NCBI RefSeq assembly: GCF_000002235.5
Contig: NW_022145610.1
Location: 35,820,266 to 35,884,265 of the forward strand
From: Strongylocentrotus purpuratus
Lineage: Eukaryota; Echinodermata; Echinoidea; Camarodonta; Strongylocentrotidae
Direction: 5' to 3'
Length of the DNA: 64,000 nucleotides
The number at the start of each line of letters is the position of its first letter. The stretch's first letter is position 1. The position numbers and the translations under genes were made by a program. Below, piece after piece: positions 53,894 to 63,909 of this stretch. The notes below the pieces were generated by a model. It searched no databases, had not been told where the DNA came from, and was given only the letters and a program-made list of their open reading frames with translations.

Positions 53894-56549
53894 TATCACC
53901 ATTGTCATTATCATCATCATCACCATCACCATCACCATCACCATCATCCTCATCACCATCAACATCACCATCACCATCAACAACATCATCGTAATCATTA
54001 TCATGACTTGTAAAGTAGAATAAATGAGTAATAACTTATTCAGCTCAAGAAAAATACTTTTGATTTCAATATTGCTACGGGTCATATGTAGCTAGTTTTT
54101 ATACATGAATATAATTTGCTTATATTACATGTACATATACAGTAAATGTTCATGAGGTTGTCTGTTTTATGAATGGTTGCGTTTCAAAGTTTGTGCAAGT
54201 CAAGCTAAATGTTAAGCCCTTTTCATTCATGACTTGTGTCAAGAAACTTCCCACATTCTTTCAGGCATAGGATATGGAGTATTGTTCTCAAATCAGACTG
54301 AATGATTTAATGAATAAGAAATAAAAAAAAGGACCTACCCAATTCTCTATCAAAGTCTTCTTGAGCTTGCTGTAACTTCTTCTCCCTCCACTCATCATAC
54401 GATGGCATCTCCTCAGTTTTGATTACAACAGTGTCTGTCACATTAGACTTTGTCTCTTCCTCGGTACCGTCTTCTTTAGGTTTGACCTCCTCATCATCAG
54501 ACTCCACTTTAGGCTTTGCCTCTACGTCCTTCTTCTCCTCTTGATCTTGCTTTATTCTTTCATCTTCCTCATCCTTTGTTTCCCTCTCTTTTTCTTCTTT
54601 TTCAACTATTTCTTCCTTTGTTTCTTTTGCTCCTTCAACCTTTTCTCCTTCTGTTTCCTTCTCTTTTTCTTTTTCATCCCCTTTCCTCTGTGTTTTGTGC
54701 TTCTCTTCATCTTTTCTCTTGACCTTCTCATCTACAATGTCTATCTGCTGATCAACCGTTGATGTCTCTTTTCCTTTATCTTCACCATCCTCTGTTGTTT
54801 TGATGTCACCTTTTTCTCCAAGGGCTTCTGTACTTAACTGTTCTTTTAATATATCCTTCTCTTCACCCTTGCTTGTATCTTCCAGTTTCTCATCATCACT
54901 ATGCAGTTCAGAGTTCAGTTCAGACACATCTGCTGATGCATTTGTTACTTCTTCTTCTGAAATTTTATTGACCAGCTCTGTCTTGATATCATCTAATTCA
55001 TCCTGATCCAGCTCTATCATGGCATCTATTGATTCTTCTTCAGGTTTGGATGCTTGATTTGGATCTGGATCGGCATCTAGATCTAAACTTGATGTTTCAT
55101 TTTTGTCCATTTTATCAGAATCTAAAGCAATGTTGTTATGTTCCTCTGCCTCTTCTTGAACGACATGTGTTTGTTGTTGGAGATCATCCACAGCATCTTT
55201 GGTGTTGCTTTCATTATCAGGCCTGCAAGGTGAAGGAGGAGATATTGAGCATGAACTGAAGATAATTACAATTATTTTGAAATAGTAACACTTCTATGTG
55301 CTGCGCCTAGAAACAAAGTATTACCGTAACCGCACCCCTCTTTTTCGCCCTAAAAAAAAAAGAAGAAAAAGATAGAACCTTGTGGTATGCCATGTAATAG
55401 AAAAAAAATTGGAGGAATTATTATTATCAACTACATATTGAAATCTATCAGAAAGATTACTTTCAAACCAAGATGACAGACAAATTTGAGTGTTGTTCTA
55501 GTTTCCGAGTGGTGAGTCAACACACCGATTACCGAGCTGGGAAACATTGCCGGGTATAGCACCAGGTGGAGGGGCATAAATCAAAACTTAAAAAGTGCAG
55601 TTAATACACCGTTAATTACGGTAGGTGCATTATAAATGTGAGCTATTATTATTATCATTATGGTTGAAATTAAAAGGGAGAAGTCAAATTTAATATCATT
55701 TTTCACATTCTCTCCTAAGTATATGGGTTGCTTGCTTTGAAAGAATGGGCAAGAGTATAAGGAGTTGACATTAGTAATTTTACCTCAGCACTTGTATATA
55801 AACATTAAATTATTTCAAAAGAAATACATGCAGGTTGAGAAAATAAAGAATTAGGGAAAAGGAGTTGTCAGAATGTCAGGTTTCATATTTATGTAGATAA
55901 GTAACAAAACGATATCTGCAACATTAAAGATAAGCTTGAGTTCTGGTAAAAATAAATTCTCACAGAATCGAACAAAATGTATATAATGATTTTGGTAAAA
56001 AATGTATAGGGGGTGAGTAATGAGCATAGAAAGATAAAGAAATCGAGGTAAGTAGGCCCAACACCATGTTCTTAATAGTCACTACCTGCAAATGAGAGAT
56101 TTGGTTTTTATTGAAGATGATTTCCAGGAAGTTTTCATGATTTTGTTTTTATTTACTGGTTCAAACAATCAATCTACACTGTACTGCAGGATAAACAATT
56201 CTGAATGAATTATGGCCATGTTCTCTCCACACACGATTCCCATACTAAAGCTCAAGATTAACTTTATCTCTGTCCTTGCATAAACAGAGTTCTGCACACA
56301 TGCATGTAGCTTTAAATCAACCAGAATACACATTGTTAGCTAACAATGACCTGCATTTGCAAGATATTTCAAAATGCAAAGAATATCAAAATACAGACTG
56401 CAGAAGTAGCACCCTGTGCAATGATAACTTACCCTGATGTATCATGTTGATGCAGTTTGACCTCAGATGACCTTTCTGTATCAATGTTAACAGGTGTTGG
56501 GTCAATGTCATGGCTAGGTTCACCGTCTGATAAGCTGGGGTCTTTTTCT
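41583..56549 (-). CDS. SUCO: SUN domain-containing ossification factor (Slp1/osteopotentia family), lacking only the 5' end
   Basis: ER membrane glycoprotein; in mammals it supports rough-ER expansion and collagen output, and the yeast relative Slp1 guards soluble ER proteins. Thirteen exons join in frame: 56433-56549, 54339-55222, 53572-53758, 52768-52875, 51983-52147, 51179-51252, 49663-49852, 46463-47734, 45853-45940, 45214-45318, 44417-44693, 44060-44121 and 41583-42056, about 1,333 codons (human about 1,254 aa). Order: acidic Glu/Lys-rich lumenal region with the conserved [13 protein letters not shown]-like domain ([67 protein letters not shown]); low-complexity region with a Cys-rich patch; coiled coil ([40 protein letters not shown]); one membrane helix in exon 44417-44693 ([20 protein letters not shown]); Ser/Gly-rich tail. 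The signal-peptide exon was not found up to 64000 and is presumably outside the window. Confidence 0.94.
42185..43835 (+). mobile_element. Penelope-like element (GIY-YIG type) in the last SUCO intron
   Basis: It lies antisense in the SUCO intron between exons 44060-44121 and 41583-42056. It carries the C-terminal part of a reverse transcriptase with a GIY-YIG endonuclease. Its ends are inverted copies: ATACAGTAGGTTTGCGGGT on the left (about 42191-42210) and ACCCGCAAACCTACTGTAT on the right (about 43810-43828), with GGAGTCCTGAAAA/TTTTCAGGACTCC inside. The left copy contains a (GA)n insertion. Inverted terminal arrangements are known in Penelope elements. The copy is 5'-truncated. Confidence 0.85.
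42257..43561 (+). pseudogene. Penelope-like reverse transcriptase and GIY-YIG endonuclease, 5'-truncated
   Basis: The frame is readable from about 42257 ([18 protein letters not shown]) and contains the catalytic YVDDTFVIW at 42335-42361, but a TGA at 42332-42334 directly before YVDD interrupts it. From 42434 it is open for 375 codons: PFLDVLFTK and [15 protein letters not shown] (family motifs after the palm), a basic linker, then the GIY-YIG nuclease ([28 protein letters not shown]) at residues 169-198 of that frame, and a Pro/Arg-rich tail. The finger domain and first catalytic Asp are missing. The tail beyond residue 265 is longer and more Pro-rich than I would expect and may be 3' UTR read as protein. 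Confidence 0.85.
44945..45037. mobile_element. Solo terminal fragment of a Penelope-like element
   Basis: It reads CCTTTTAAGGACTCC, then a C run, CTCTCTCTC, ATGGTGCAACCGTAAG and ACTACTGTATAT. This matches, in inverted orientation and with decay, the left terminus at 42185-42260, including the same CATGGTGCACCCG and GA/CT microsatellite. It lies in another SUCO intron (44694-45213). No coding part is attached. Confidence 0.7.
45176..45197. repeat. Short (GA)n microsatellite next to a SUCO exon
   Basis: Pure GA repeat just 3' (in the gene sense) of the donor of exon 45214-45318. Confidence 0.9.
46122..46270. repeat. Inverted repeat with about 68-bp arms in a SUCO intron
   Basis: The arms at 46122-46184 and 46205-46270 are inverted copies with about a dozen differences (CTATCACAGTCAGAATA against TATTCTGACTGTGATAG is exact), separated by about 15 bases. 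A short fold-back MITE is the simplest reading. Confidence 0.85.
48340..48990 (+). pseudogene. Non-LTR retrotransposon ORF1 (zinc-knuckle) remnant
   Basis: It lies in the SUCO intron 47735-49662. A start-like [12 protein letters not shown] near 48347 is followed by a badly frameshifted stretch, then paired CCHC knuckles typical of gag-like ORF1 proteins: [10 protein letters not shown] (about 48711), [27 protein letters not shown] and then [21 protein letters not shown] frameshift lies between the first and second knuckle near 48752. The tail motif SYAQAARK is the counterpart of the YAEAAK segment at 15306. Sequence up to about 49620 may be more of the same decayed element, but I could not assign it. 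Confidence 0.72.
50702..51100. mobile_element. Head-to-head fold-back element with CRE palindromes at both ends
   Basis: Two arms of about 190 bp, inverted around a palindromic centre near 50900 (ATGCTCTGGCTCCTAA, TGG, TTAGGAGCCAGAGCAT). Each arm carries TGACGTCA near its outer end (50718-50725 and 51075-51082). Arms differ by roughly one base in twenty. It lies in the SUCO intron between exons 51179-51252 and 49663-49852. A single arm occurs alone at 59644-59830. Confidence 0.87.
51661..51845 (+). mobile_element. tRNA-derived SINE
   Basis: The head resembles a tRNA: box A TTGGCTCAGTCAGTAGAGC, an anticodon-loop region CTCACAA (position of a CAC anticodon) and box B GAGTTCGAACCCC. The T stem pairs poorly and the anticodon stem has a C-C mismatch, so this is not a working tRNA gene. 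It is followed by a non-tRNA body (GGCGTTAAAAGATGAGAGTT, CTTGTTTGGCGTTCAACAAT). It lies in a SUCO intron. The 3' boundary is approximate. Confidence 0.8.
52877..53152. repeat. GA microsatellite grading into a ~50-bp purine minisatellite
   Basis: A GAGA-rich tract in which the segment GGCCAGGGAGAG recurs about every 45-55 bp at 53029, 53071 and 53112. It begins directly after the acceptor of SUCO exon 52768-52875. The long reading frames on both strands here are artefacts of the repeat. Confidence 0.93.
53805..53995. repeat. (CAT)n trinucleotide microsatellite
   Basis: Imperfect ATC/CAT repeat with CGT and CCA variants in the SUCO intron 53759-54338. On the minus strand it reads as a Met-rich frame that is not a gene. 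Confidence 0.95.
55371..55495 (-). pseudogene. Isolated LINE reverse transcriptase fragment
   Basis: On the minus strand it reads [18 protein letters not shown], then SSNFFSIT, and after a one-base frameshift HGIPQGSI. This is the conserved finger-to-palm stretch of CR1/jockey-type reverse transcriptases. It breaks off after SI into an A/G-rich run. Only about 125 bp survive, in the SUCO intron 55223-56432. Confidence 0.7.
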
Positions 56550-58448
56550 CTGCAAAACCAAGACATGAAAACAGATGTGAAGTATTCATCTGGAACCAGA
56601 CCAATATTTCTTTATTGTTTTATTCTTACATTTTGTGTTCATTCACTATCAACAAATAGCCAGAAGTGCAACAAGTGGCCCAGAATAAACTTCAAGTTTT
56701 ATCTCTAACTTTCAAGTGTCTTTCAACAGTTTTTGAACATGTAGGCCTATTTGTCCTGGTAGATAATAGGATCCCTTCTGTAAAATGAGTGTAGTCAAAT
56801 TACAGATAGAGTACACATATAAGGAGGCTTTCCACACTGTAGCATTATAAATCCATACTTATATTTTTGTTTTTATTTTTCTTACAGTGTCCTCTGTCCT
56901 CACATAATAGCCATCAACTGGTCTTTTCAATCAATTTCTTGTCCCATGCATCCCACTTCATTGCATCCTTTTAAGACATTCTACAACTATAAAATGTGAA
57001 GGTAGATCATGATTTCAAGAATAAATTAATATGATTTCCAATATCTCTGATAGATAACTGTTATGTGGCTAATAAAGAATTGTGGTTAACATTGAATTAC
57101 AGTTTGGTTATGCTGGTATCTTACAAGCAGATATATTTAGGATTTAGATTTAGAGACATTATGGCCATCTTTCACATTTATAAAGTTTAAGTTAAAACAA
57201 TCTGATCCAATGTTAACCACAGTAAAATGAAAACGATTTGCATAATTTGCAATTCACAATACATATATTTCAGTGACCGTGAGCTGATATGCAAAGAGAT
57301 CTCATAAACAACATATGGCCAAGTCTTAATACATTAGAAAATTCATGTTATACTTGAAATATGTACGACTTAGAAGTGAAGAAATATTAAGATTTGAAGT
57401 GAAATACTACAAACTACATGTATTCTGCAAGTCTAGATGAACTGTGTCTGTGAATGATGGATGTCAAACTGTGAAATGTACTTCAAGTCAGAACCATACA
57501 CATTTCCTCAGTTATTTTGTTTTCTCATACTGTAGTTTCACTTAACAAGTGCAACAAGTGGCTCTGAGAGTCCAGAACACATCATAAACATGTTACAGTA
57601 ACAGATCATCTTTATTGATGTGTCTCCTAATAGTTTTTAAATCGTATTCAATAAATGCAATCAATTTTTGTGTGTGGACATTCCCTTTTTTTCAATCCCT
57701 TAAAACAACAAAATCAAACATCATTCACAATTAATTTAAACTTGTTGAAAATAACATGCTCAAGTACTAGTACTGGTACAAGTACAGGTACATTCCTTTA
57801 ATTTCATTGTTATCTTCGTACATACAAATGTAGCTGACGTACATCACAGTATACAAACAGTATTTCACTTTTAAGGAAATTAAAATTCTTATTTCTGTAT
57901 GGGGGCAACTGTAATAAAAGTTTATTCAATAGATTATAAGTAATGAGTAAGGATCACTACAAAACAGCACAAACACCAAAGTTTTGTTCTGCATTCCTGA
58001 CCCCCCCCCCCTCCCACGTACCACCCCTTTCCCCTACCAAGCTCTGTCATAACTGGGTTGGTGCATAGGCATACATGTAACTACTTGCATAATTGCCTTA
58101 TTGAGCAAATAATATATGAATTTGGTATGTCAGAAGCACATACAAATGGTCAAGAGAATGTAATACCTGTAGGTCCACTTCCTATTCTGCACATTTTTAC
58201 TTAGGTTATTCAAAACAATTGACAATGTCACACTTTTGGTTGGCAGCATCCTCCTTGTTACTGACCAACATGGGCTCTATCAAATTTATAAAATATTGAC
58301 ATTGTTCTTCCTCATCTTGTAAAGCTCGAGAAATAAAAAAAAACATATAAAAAGTATGATAATAGAGGTTGTACACAGAGCTCAAAACACATCTGGCTAT
58401 CTACCAGCAACCATGGTTATGGTTCATTTTAAAGAACTGATAAAAATC

Positions 58449-58506
58449 ATATGCCTTATCTTGTAATAGAGTCATTATAATGACTCTATTACAAGATAAG
58501 GCATAT
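58449..58506. repeat. Perfect 58-bp palindrome
   Basis: Arms of 29 bases pair exactly with no spacer, centred between 58477 and 58478 (CTTGTAATAGAGTCATTA then TAATGACTCTATTACAAG). No related copy was noticed elsewhere in the window. Confidence 0.95.
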
Positions 58507-59643
58507 AATCTTATATGAAGATGGAAATAAATGAACAAATGAAATGAATAGCAAGAAACCAGACAATATAATGTAAAATATCCACATCACTTAATTGTTT
58601 TATACCTTGTCAAACAATTTACGCTCACAATACAGTATGTGGGAAAGCATGCAAGGGGTGACATTTATGTAAATATGCATTTATAATGACTTTGAGTTCA
58701 ATCAATATTAATGCATTAGATTGCTAATGATTGATAGAGCAAATATTGTGGGTTTTAAGCCAGAAGGTTTTTTTTATAACTCATATCATTTCATACATTG
58801 TTAATATTACCCATCTAGCTTCAGACTCTGACTGGCAATGTCTTTACATAGAGAGGACTTACTAGCCTGGCAATACATGCAGAGGGCCCAGATATATCGA
58901 ATACAAGAATGAATTTCATTTTGTAACTGTGAAGAGCTATATTTATTTCAAAAGGTTTATAAAGGTAGTATTGGCAGGTAACAGACAGTGGTCTAGCTTG
59001 CATCTGAAAGATCCATGGTATGAAACCATGCTGATCCCTATGCTGCCCTTGTTTCTACAATACACACTCTGGGCGACAAATGCTCTGTGGTAAATTTCCT
59101 ACATTTTAACTAAATTCCTAACTTCAAACAGTGACCAGACACTTTGACCATATCAAGGTAGATAAGACAAACTTGGTTATACTGTACTGGTCCACCGATT
59201 AATGGAACACAGAGTGTCAAGCTTTTCATTCTACTACCAAATTACTAACTACTGTTAAAGGAAAATAAATAGCTGAAAAGAATCTAGCCATTAAGCGGAA
59301 CTGAGAAATTTCTTTCATGTTGACATGATTCTAATCCTCACCTTAAACTTTGCAAAAACTCAACTAAAACCCTGTTAAACCGACATCTTTGACAAAATAA
59401 CGTGCAGAACCTATAACGTGCAGAGCCTATATACAGTGTAGTTGTAAAGCAAGAGCAAATGTTGGGTTAATTACCACATCTGAAATTACTCAATCTCTGT
59501 TGAATGAATGACACTGTCAGGAAAAGGGGGAAGGAAAAATAAAATGTCAGGAAAACACTTCAAAGCCCACCCTACTCCTTTCCAACAGAACAAGTCTGGG
59601 AAAGATCAGTGGAAGGAAAACAACAACAATTTACAACAACAAC

Positions 59644-59830
59644 AGCATATAACACTGAGTTCCTATAGGAAATATATTTATTCAGATGGTCATATCTCAG
59701 CCAATACTTAACATATTCAATTGGTTTTCGACATTCAGACATTATTTTTTATGCTCTTTCGGAAAATGAAGAAAAAATTGAGAAATTCTAAAAATAGATT
59801 TTTATGACGTCACAGCTTTGGTACTCTATA
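59644..59830. mobile_element. Single-arm copy of the CRE-bearing fold-back family
   Basis: It matches one arm of 50702-51100 from the centre (AGCATATAACACTGAGTTCC) to the outer end (TGACGTCACAGCTTTGGTAC), with TGACGTCA at 59805-59812. It has no second arm. A short AAC/AACAGC repeat precedes it. Confidence 0.87.
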
Positions 59831-61340
59831 GTGATGTATGCATAATCTATTATCAGGCCCTGGCTAGCATGCATGCTCCACATATTTGTAATCCTTTCAT
59901 CATACTAGTTAGCTTGAGGTAGAGGAAGCAGATATATGCTGGTAGTTCTAGCAGTGTGTTTGCATGATGAGGACCAATACTAAATAACAACTTGAAAATG
60001 GCTTTTAGTGGGAATATTACGACCATTAGTTGTCAAATCGACTTAAATGACTGCAATCACTTAAGTAATAGACTGATTTTCGGACCCTGGTACCAAATTG
60101 TTGTATGTTTTGTGCTGCGCAAAGATTCGATCAGTTTGATTTTGGCCATTTATTTTGTAGTGGGTTATTGATGTAGACAAATGCTCATGCACCTGTTACA
60201 GCTCATTTTATGTACATGTATGTTATTACCAAAGAAAAAGAAGGCAGTCAGCCACTCAATAGTGTCTGACAGTGAACTCTAGAAAGCTAATGGCTTCCTT
60301 GCATAATTTGAATAAAAGAACACGCTCATATTTAAATTTCACAAATAGGACAAACGTGACATATTCATAATTCTTGCAAAGTTCTACAGAGAATTTGATG
60401 TTGGCTGCAAAATGTACCTTTAACATTATATCATCATCAATTGAGTATGCTCGTACTTGAAAACAATGATTTTCATGACAAACCGTAGACTGATTACAGT
60501 CTAGAGGGGACAAAAACTGATTTGAATGAAGAGCAAACAAGTCTCAGTTCATATTTGTAGCATATGATGCGTGACATGTATTTCATATTGGTAGGTCATG
60601 TTGAACAGAAATTATGTTTCATCCATTTTCCTACCATAACTTAACCTGTGTATTGTGCAATCCATATTTGTCAACACACACATACACATGAATCATATGT
60701 ACAGAAATATACATGTAACTATGTACATGCTATTTACTCAAGTACTTCGGATTCGACCATATTCATTGAATATAGAAAGAACCCCTCTCCCCTCTATGAA
60801 AAAAACCAATTATAAAAATTTGCACTTAGGCCAATTTAAAGTATGTACATAATTGTTTTTCCCTTCATTGTGAATTAGACTGAATTACACTGCACCTACA
60901 TGTAGCTGCATCAGTTCCAATTAAATGCCAATCATATTGTGACGACACAGTAACAGATGTTAATCCATTACTCTTGATTATTAAGCAATTGCTATTCTTT
61001 CCGCTACAGGGGTTTGCCAGTCAAACTTGAAAAATAATGTGTAAATCTATCAAAGGTGTATGGCAATAGAGTAACTGAAACAAGGTAAGCTGTTGAAATG
61101 GCTATAACAGCTGCTTAGCATTGCATAATAAATCAGATCCTGATTCATGTTACAGGCTACTACCAATCACCAAAACAGCTGGAATTTACAAAATCAACCT
61201 TAAAAATGTACTTAGCATTCTATAGTTGAAGGTTTACAGAGTATGAAGAAAATAAATGATAACACAATACTTGCACTGTCCCAACTTGGCTTTTGTGAGG
61301 GCCCTATTTCTTGTGAATGCATACGCCTACAGTTAACAAT

Positions 61341-61583
61341 ATTCTGTTCTAGTATAGCGCATATTAATTCCCTATGCGCTTCCAAAGAGCTTTGGAAATT
61401 ATTACCCTAGCTTTACCTCCCGCAGTCGTTATCAGCGCACACTGCATGTCAAGGACCTGGGTCGAGTGTGGAAAATGTAGATTAATGGCTTGCCAAAGGA
61501 CATTTTTGCCGCGGCGGAACCCGAACCGCGGACCTTGTGATCCACAGTCTAGTGACATATCCAATCGACCACGACACCTCTAT
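61341..61583 (-). mobile_element. tRNA-derived SINE, second family
   Basis: On the minus strand the head shows tRNA-like promoter boxes: box A-like TGGTCGATTGGATATGTCAC and box B-like GGTTCGGGTTCCG. A body follows (AATGTCCTTTGGCAAGCC, GCGGGAGGTAAAGCTAGGGT), ending near TTCCCTAATATGCGC-like sequence. It differs from the SINE at 51661. Boundaries approximate. Confidence 0.72.
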
Positions 61584-62039
61584 ATAAAAACGGATGCATT
61601 GATTAGCCTACTCATTTTTCACTTTAATGTTTATTGTAAATGTATCTAAACTTACAATATCTCTTTATAGAAGGAATATTCAATGCTCACATTTTAAAAT
61701 AAAAGCGACATGGAACCCTTAACATACAGAGCTAAATAATTGTTGGTAATTAATACACTCATAGGAAAATATGAAAGAGAATCCTATTTGGGCAAATTCA
61801 AGGTAGAATGACCCAAGCATAAGGCCCTCTTATTCACCAACTTTCCCTAACATAGCTGAAAGACAAGGGAGATGTTTTGAAAACTATTTAATCATAATAT
61901 GATTAAATATATAGGGATTTTGATTGTCATATAAATCTCAATCATGTACTGTAGATGTAATATGAGACTTTTAGTGACAATAAATATTTTCAGAGTACCA
62001 CCTGTATACAAATGTTTCTTGAACACTATCATTCAAAAG

Positions 62040-62220
62040 GCTTTCATCGAAAGGGTGCGGTGCGGTGCGGCGCGGTGTGGTGTGCTCAACGCACCCATTC
62101 GATAAAAGAGGGGGGCCTTTTCTCGAAAGGGTGCGTTGAGAGCGGAGTACCGTTTTAACACACCCTTTCGATAAAAGCGGGGGGGCTTTTCTCGAAAGGG
62201 TGCGTCGACTAGTCTTTCGC
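62040..62220. repeat. Tandem hairpins built on TCGAAAGGGTGCG
   Basis: TCGAAAGGGTGCG occurs three times and its inverse CGCACCCATTCGA or ACACCCTTTCGA twice. Each inverse copy is followed by a G-rich loop and then the direct copy, giving two hairpins with stems of about 20 bp. A small (GTGCG)n tract lies at 62057-62085. It may be a pair of transposon ends; no element body is visible. Confidence 0.75.
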
Positions 62221-62374
62221 ATCAGTCGTTTAAAATGAGGATCTGGGACAGAAGGTAATAGTTGCCAATTTAAGTATATCGAAAAAGTATTAAATAAAAT
62301 GGAATGGTTGTTGTTGTTGTTGTTTTAGTTTTAAGGGCGTGTGTCATTCAATTATGAATATTTACGTGTTGATG

Positions 62375-63692
62375 GGGGAGACAGAGAGAAGGAAAAAAAA
62401 AGGGAAATTAGAGATAGGGAAGATAAAAGGAAAGAAAGAAGAATAAGAAGAAAAGAGGGAAACTGGGGGGGGGGGGGCGAAGGGCTCTTGCCTCCTCAAC
62501 CCCCCCCCCCCACCCCGCCAAAAAAATAAATAAGAGAGAGAGAGAAGGGAAAGGGAAAGGGAAAGAAAATATAAAAGGAAAGAAAGAAGAGGAAGAAGGA
62601 AAGAGGGAAACGGGGGAAGGGCGAAAGGCTCTTACCCCCCCCCCCCCCCCCCCGCCAAAAAAATAAATAAGAGAGAGAGAAGGGAAAGGGAAAAAAAAGA
62701 GGAATAAGAAGGAAAGAGGGAAACGGGGGAAGGGCGAAGGGCTCTTGCCTCCTCCCCCCCCCCCCCCCACCCCCGCCAAAAATAAATAAGAGAGAGAGAG
62801 AGAAGGGAAAGGGAAAGGGAAAGGGAAAGAGAAGATAAAAGGAAAGAAAGAAAAGGGATAAGAAGGAAAGAGGGAAACGTGGGAAGGGCGAAGGGCTCTT
62901 GCCTCCTCCCTCCCCACCCCCCGCCAAAAAAAATAAGAGATAGAGAGAGAAGGGAAAGGGAAAGGGAAAGAGAAGATAAAAGGAAAGAAAGAAGAGGAAG
63001 TAGAAGGAAACGGGGGCGAAGGGCTCTTGTCCCCCCCCCCCGCCAAAAAAATAAATAAGAGAGAGAGAGAGAAAGGAAAGGGAAAGAGAAGATAAAAGGA
63101 AAGAAAGAAGAGGAAGAAGAAGAAAAGAGGGAAACGGGGGCGAAGGGCTCTTGCCTCCCCCCTCCCGCCAAAAAAATAAATAAGAGAGGGAGAGGGAAGG
63201 GAGAGGGAAAGAAAATATAAAAGGAAAGAAAGAAGAGGAAAAAGAATAAGAAAAGAGGGAAACGGGGGAAGGGCAAAAGGCTCTTACCTCCCCCCCCCCC
63301 CTCCCGCCAAAAAATAAATAAGAGAGGGAGAGGGAAGGGAGAGGGAAAGAAAATATAAAAGGAAAGAAATAAAAGGAAAAAGAATAAGAAAAGAGGGAAA
63401 CGGGGGGAAGGGCAAAAGGCTCTTACCTCCCCCCCCCTCCCGCCAAAAAATAAATAAGAGAGGGAGAGGGAAGGGAGAGGGAAAGAAAATATAAAAGGAA
63501 AGAAAGAAGAGGAAGAAGAATAAGAAGAAAAGAGGGAAACGGGGGCGAAGGGCTGTTGCCTCCTCCCCCCCCCCCCCCCGCCAAAAAATAAATAAGAGAG
63601 AGAGAGAGAAGGAAAGGGAAAGAGAAGATAAAAGGAAAGAAAGAAGAGGAAGAAGAAGAAAAGAGGGAAACGGGGGCAAAGGGCTCTTGCCT
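62375..63692. repeat. Polypurine tandem array, about 11 units of 110-140 bp
   Basis: Each unit runs CCGCCAAAAAAATAAATAAG, (GA)n, GGGAAAGGGAAAG, then ATAAAAGGAAAGAAAGAAGA, GAGGGAAACGGGGG(A), GGGCGAAGGGCTCTT and a C run. Units vary in the length of the C, GA and GGGAAA runs. The long minus-strand frames across it (up to 429 codons of Phe, Pro, Ser and Leu) stay open only because the complement of a polypurine repeat has few stops; they are not genes. Confidence 0.92.
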
Positions 63693-63799
63693 CCTTTTTT
63701 TTTTTTCTTTGTCTTTCTTTCCTATTCTCCCTCTTTTTCGTTTTTCTCTTTCTTTCTTTTTCTTTTCCTTTCCCTCTTTTTTCCCCTCCTCCTTTTCTC

Positions 63800-63909
63800 T
63801 TTTTTCCCGACGGCAGCGCAATTTTACCGACAATATCCTGACAGGTGGGGGGGGGGGGGGGTGTCGCACCCCCACACCCCCCTTTGGAGACGCCCCTACC
63901 TACGCCACT
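63800..63909 (-). mobile_element. Transposon terminus bordering the polypurine array
   Basis: On the minus strand it begins CAGTGGCGTAGGTAGGGGCG, then a G-rich stretch, a G/C run and CAGGATATTGTCGGTAAAAT. The start resembles the CAGTGGCG type of hAT terminal repeat. The tandem array lies directly inside it, as the GTGCCCCTTTT minisatellite does at 21945. The other terminus was not found. Confidence 0.6.

Larger units (their letters stand above)
56550..62030. other. SUCO upstream region or first intron, non-coding
   Basis: AT-rich DNA without a convincing exon; I searched the minus strand for the missing SUCO signal-peptide exon and did not find it. The repeats inside it are listed separately. 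The frames at 60256-60540 and 58821-59003 have no domain features. Confidence 0.5.

Noticed and set aside
54516..55259. Plus-strand hydrophobic frames near the SUCO acidic exon
   Set aside because: Antisense of Glu/Lys codons reads as Phe/Leu/Ser; not genes.
60256..60540. 94-codon minus-strand frame as the missing SUCO first exon
   Set aside because: No signal peptide at the start, no donor in the phase needed to join exon 56433-56549, and ordinary AT-rich composition.
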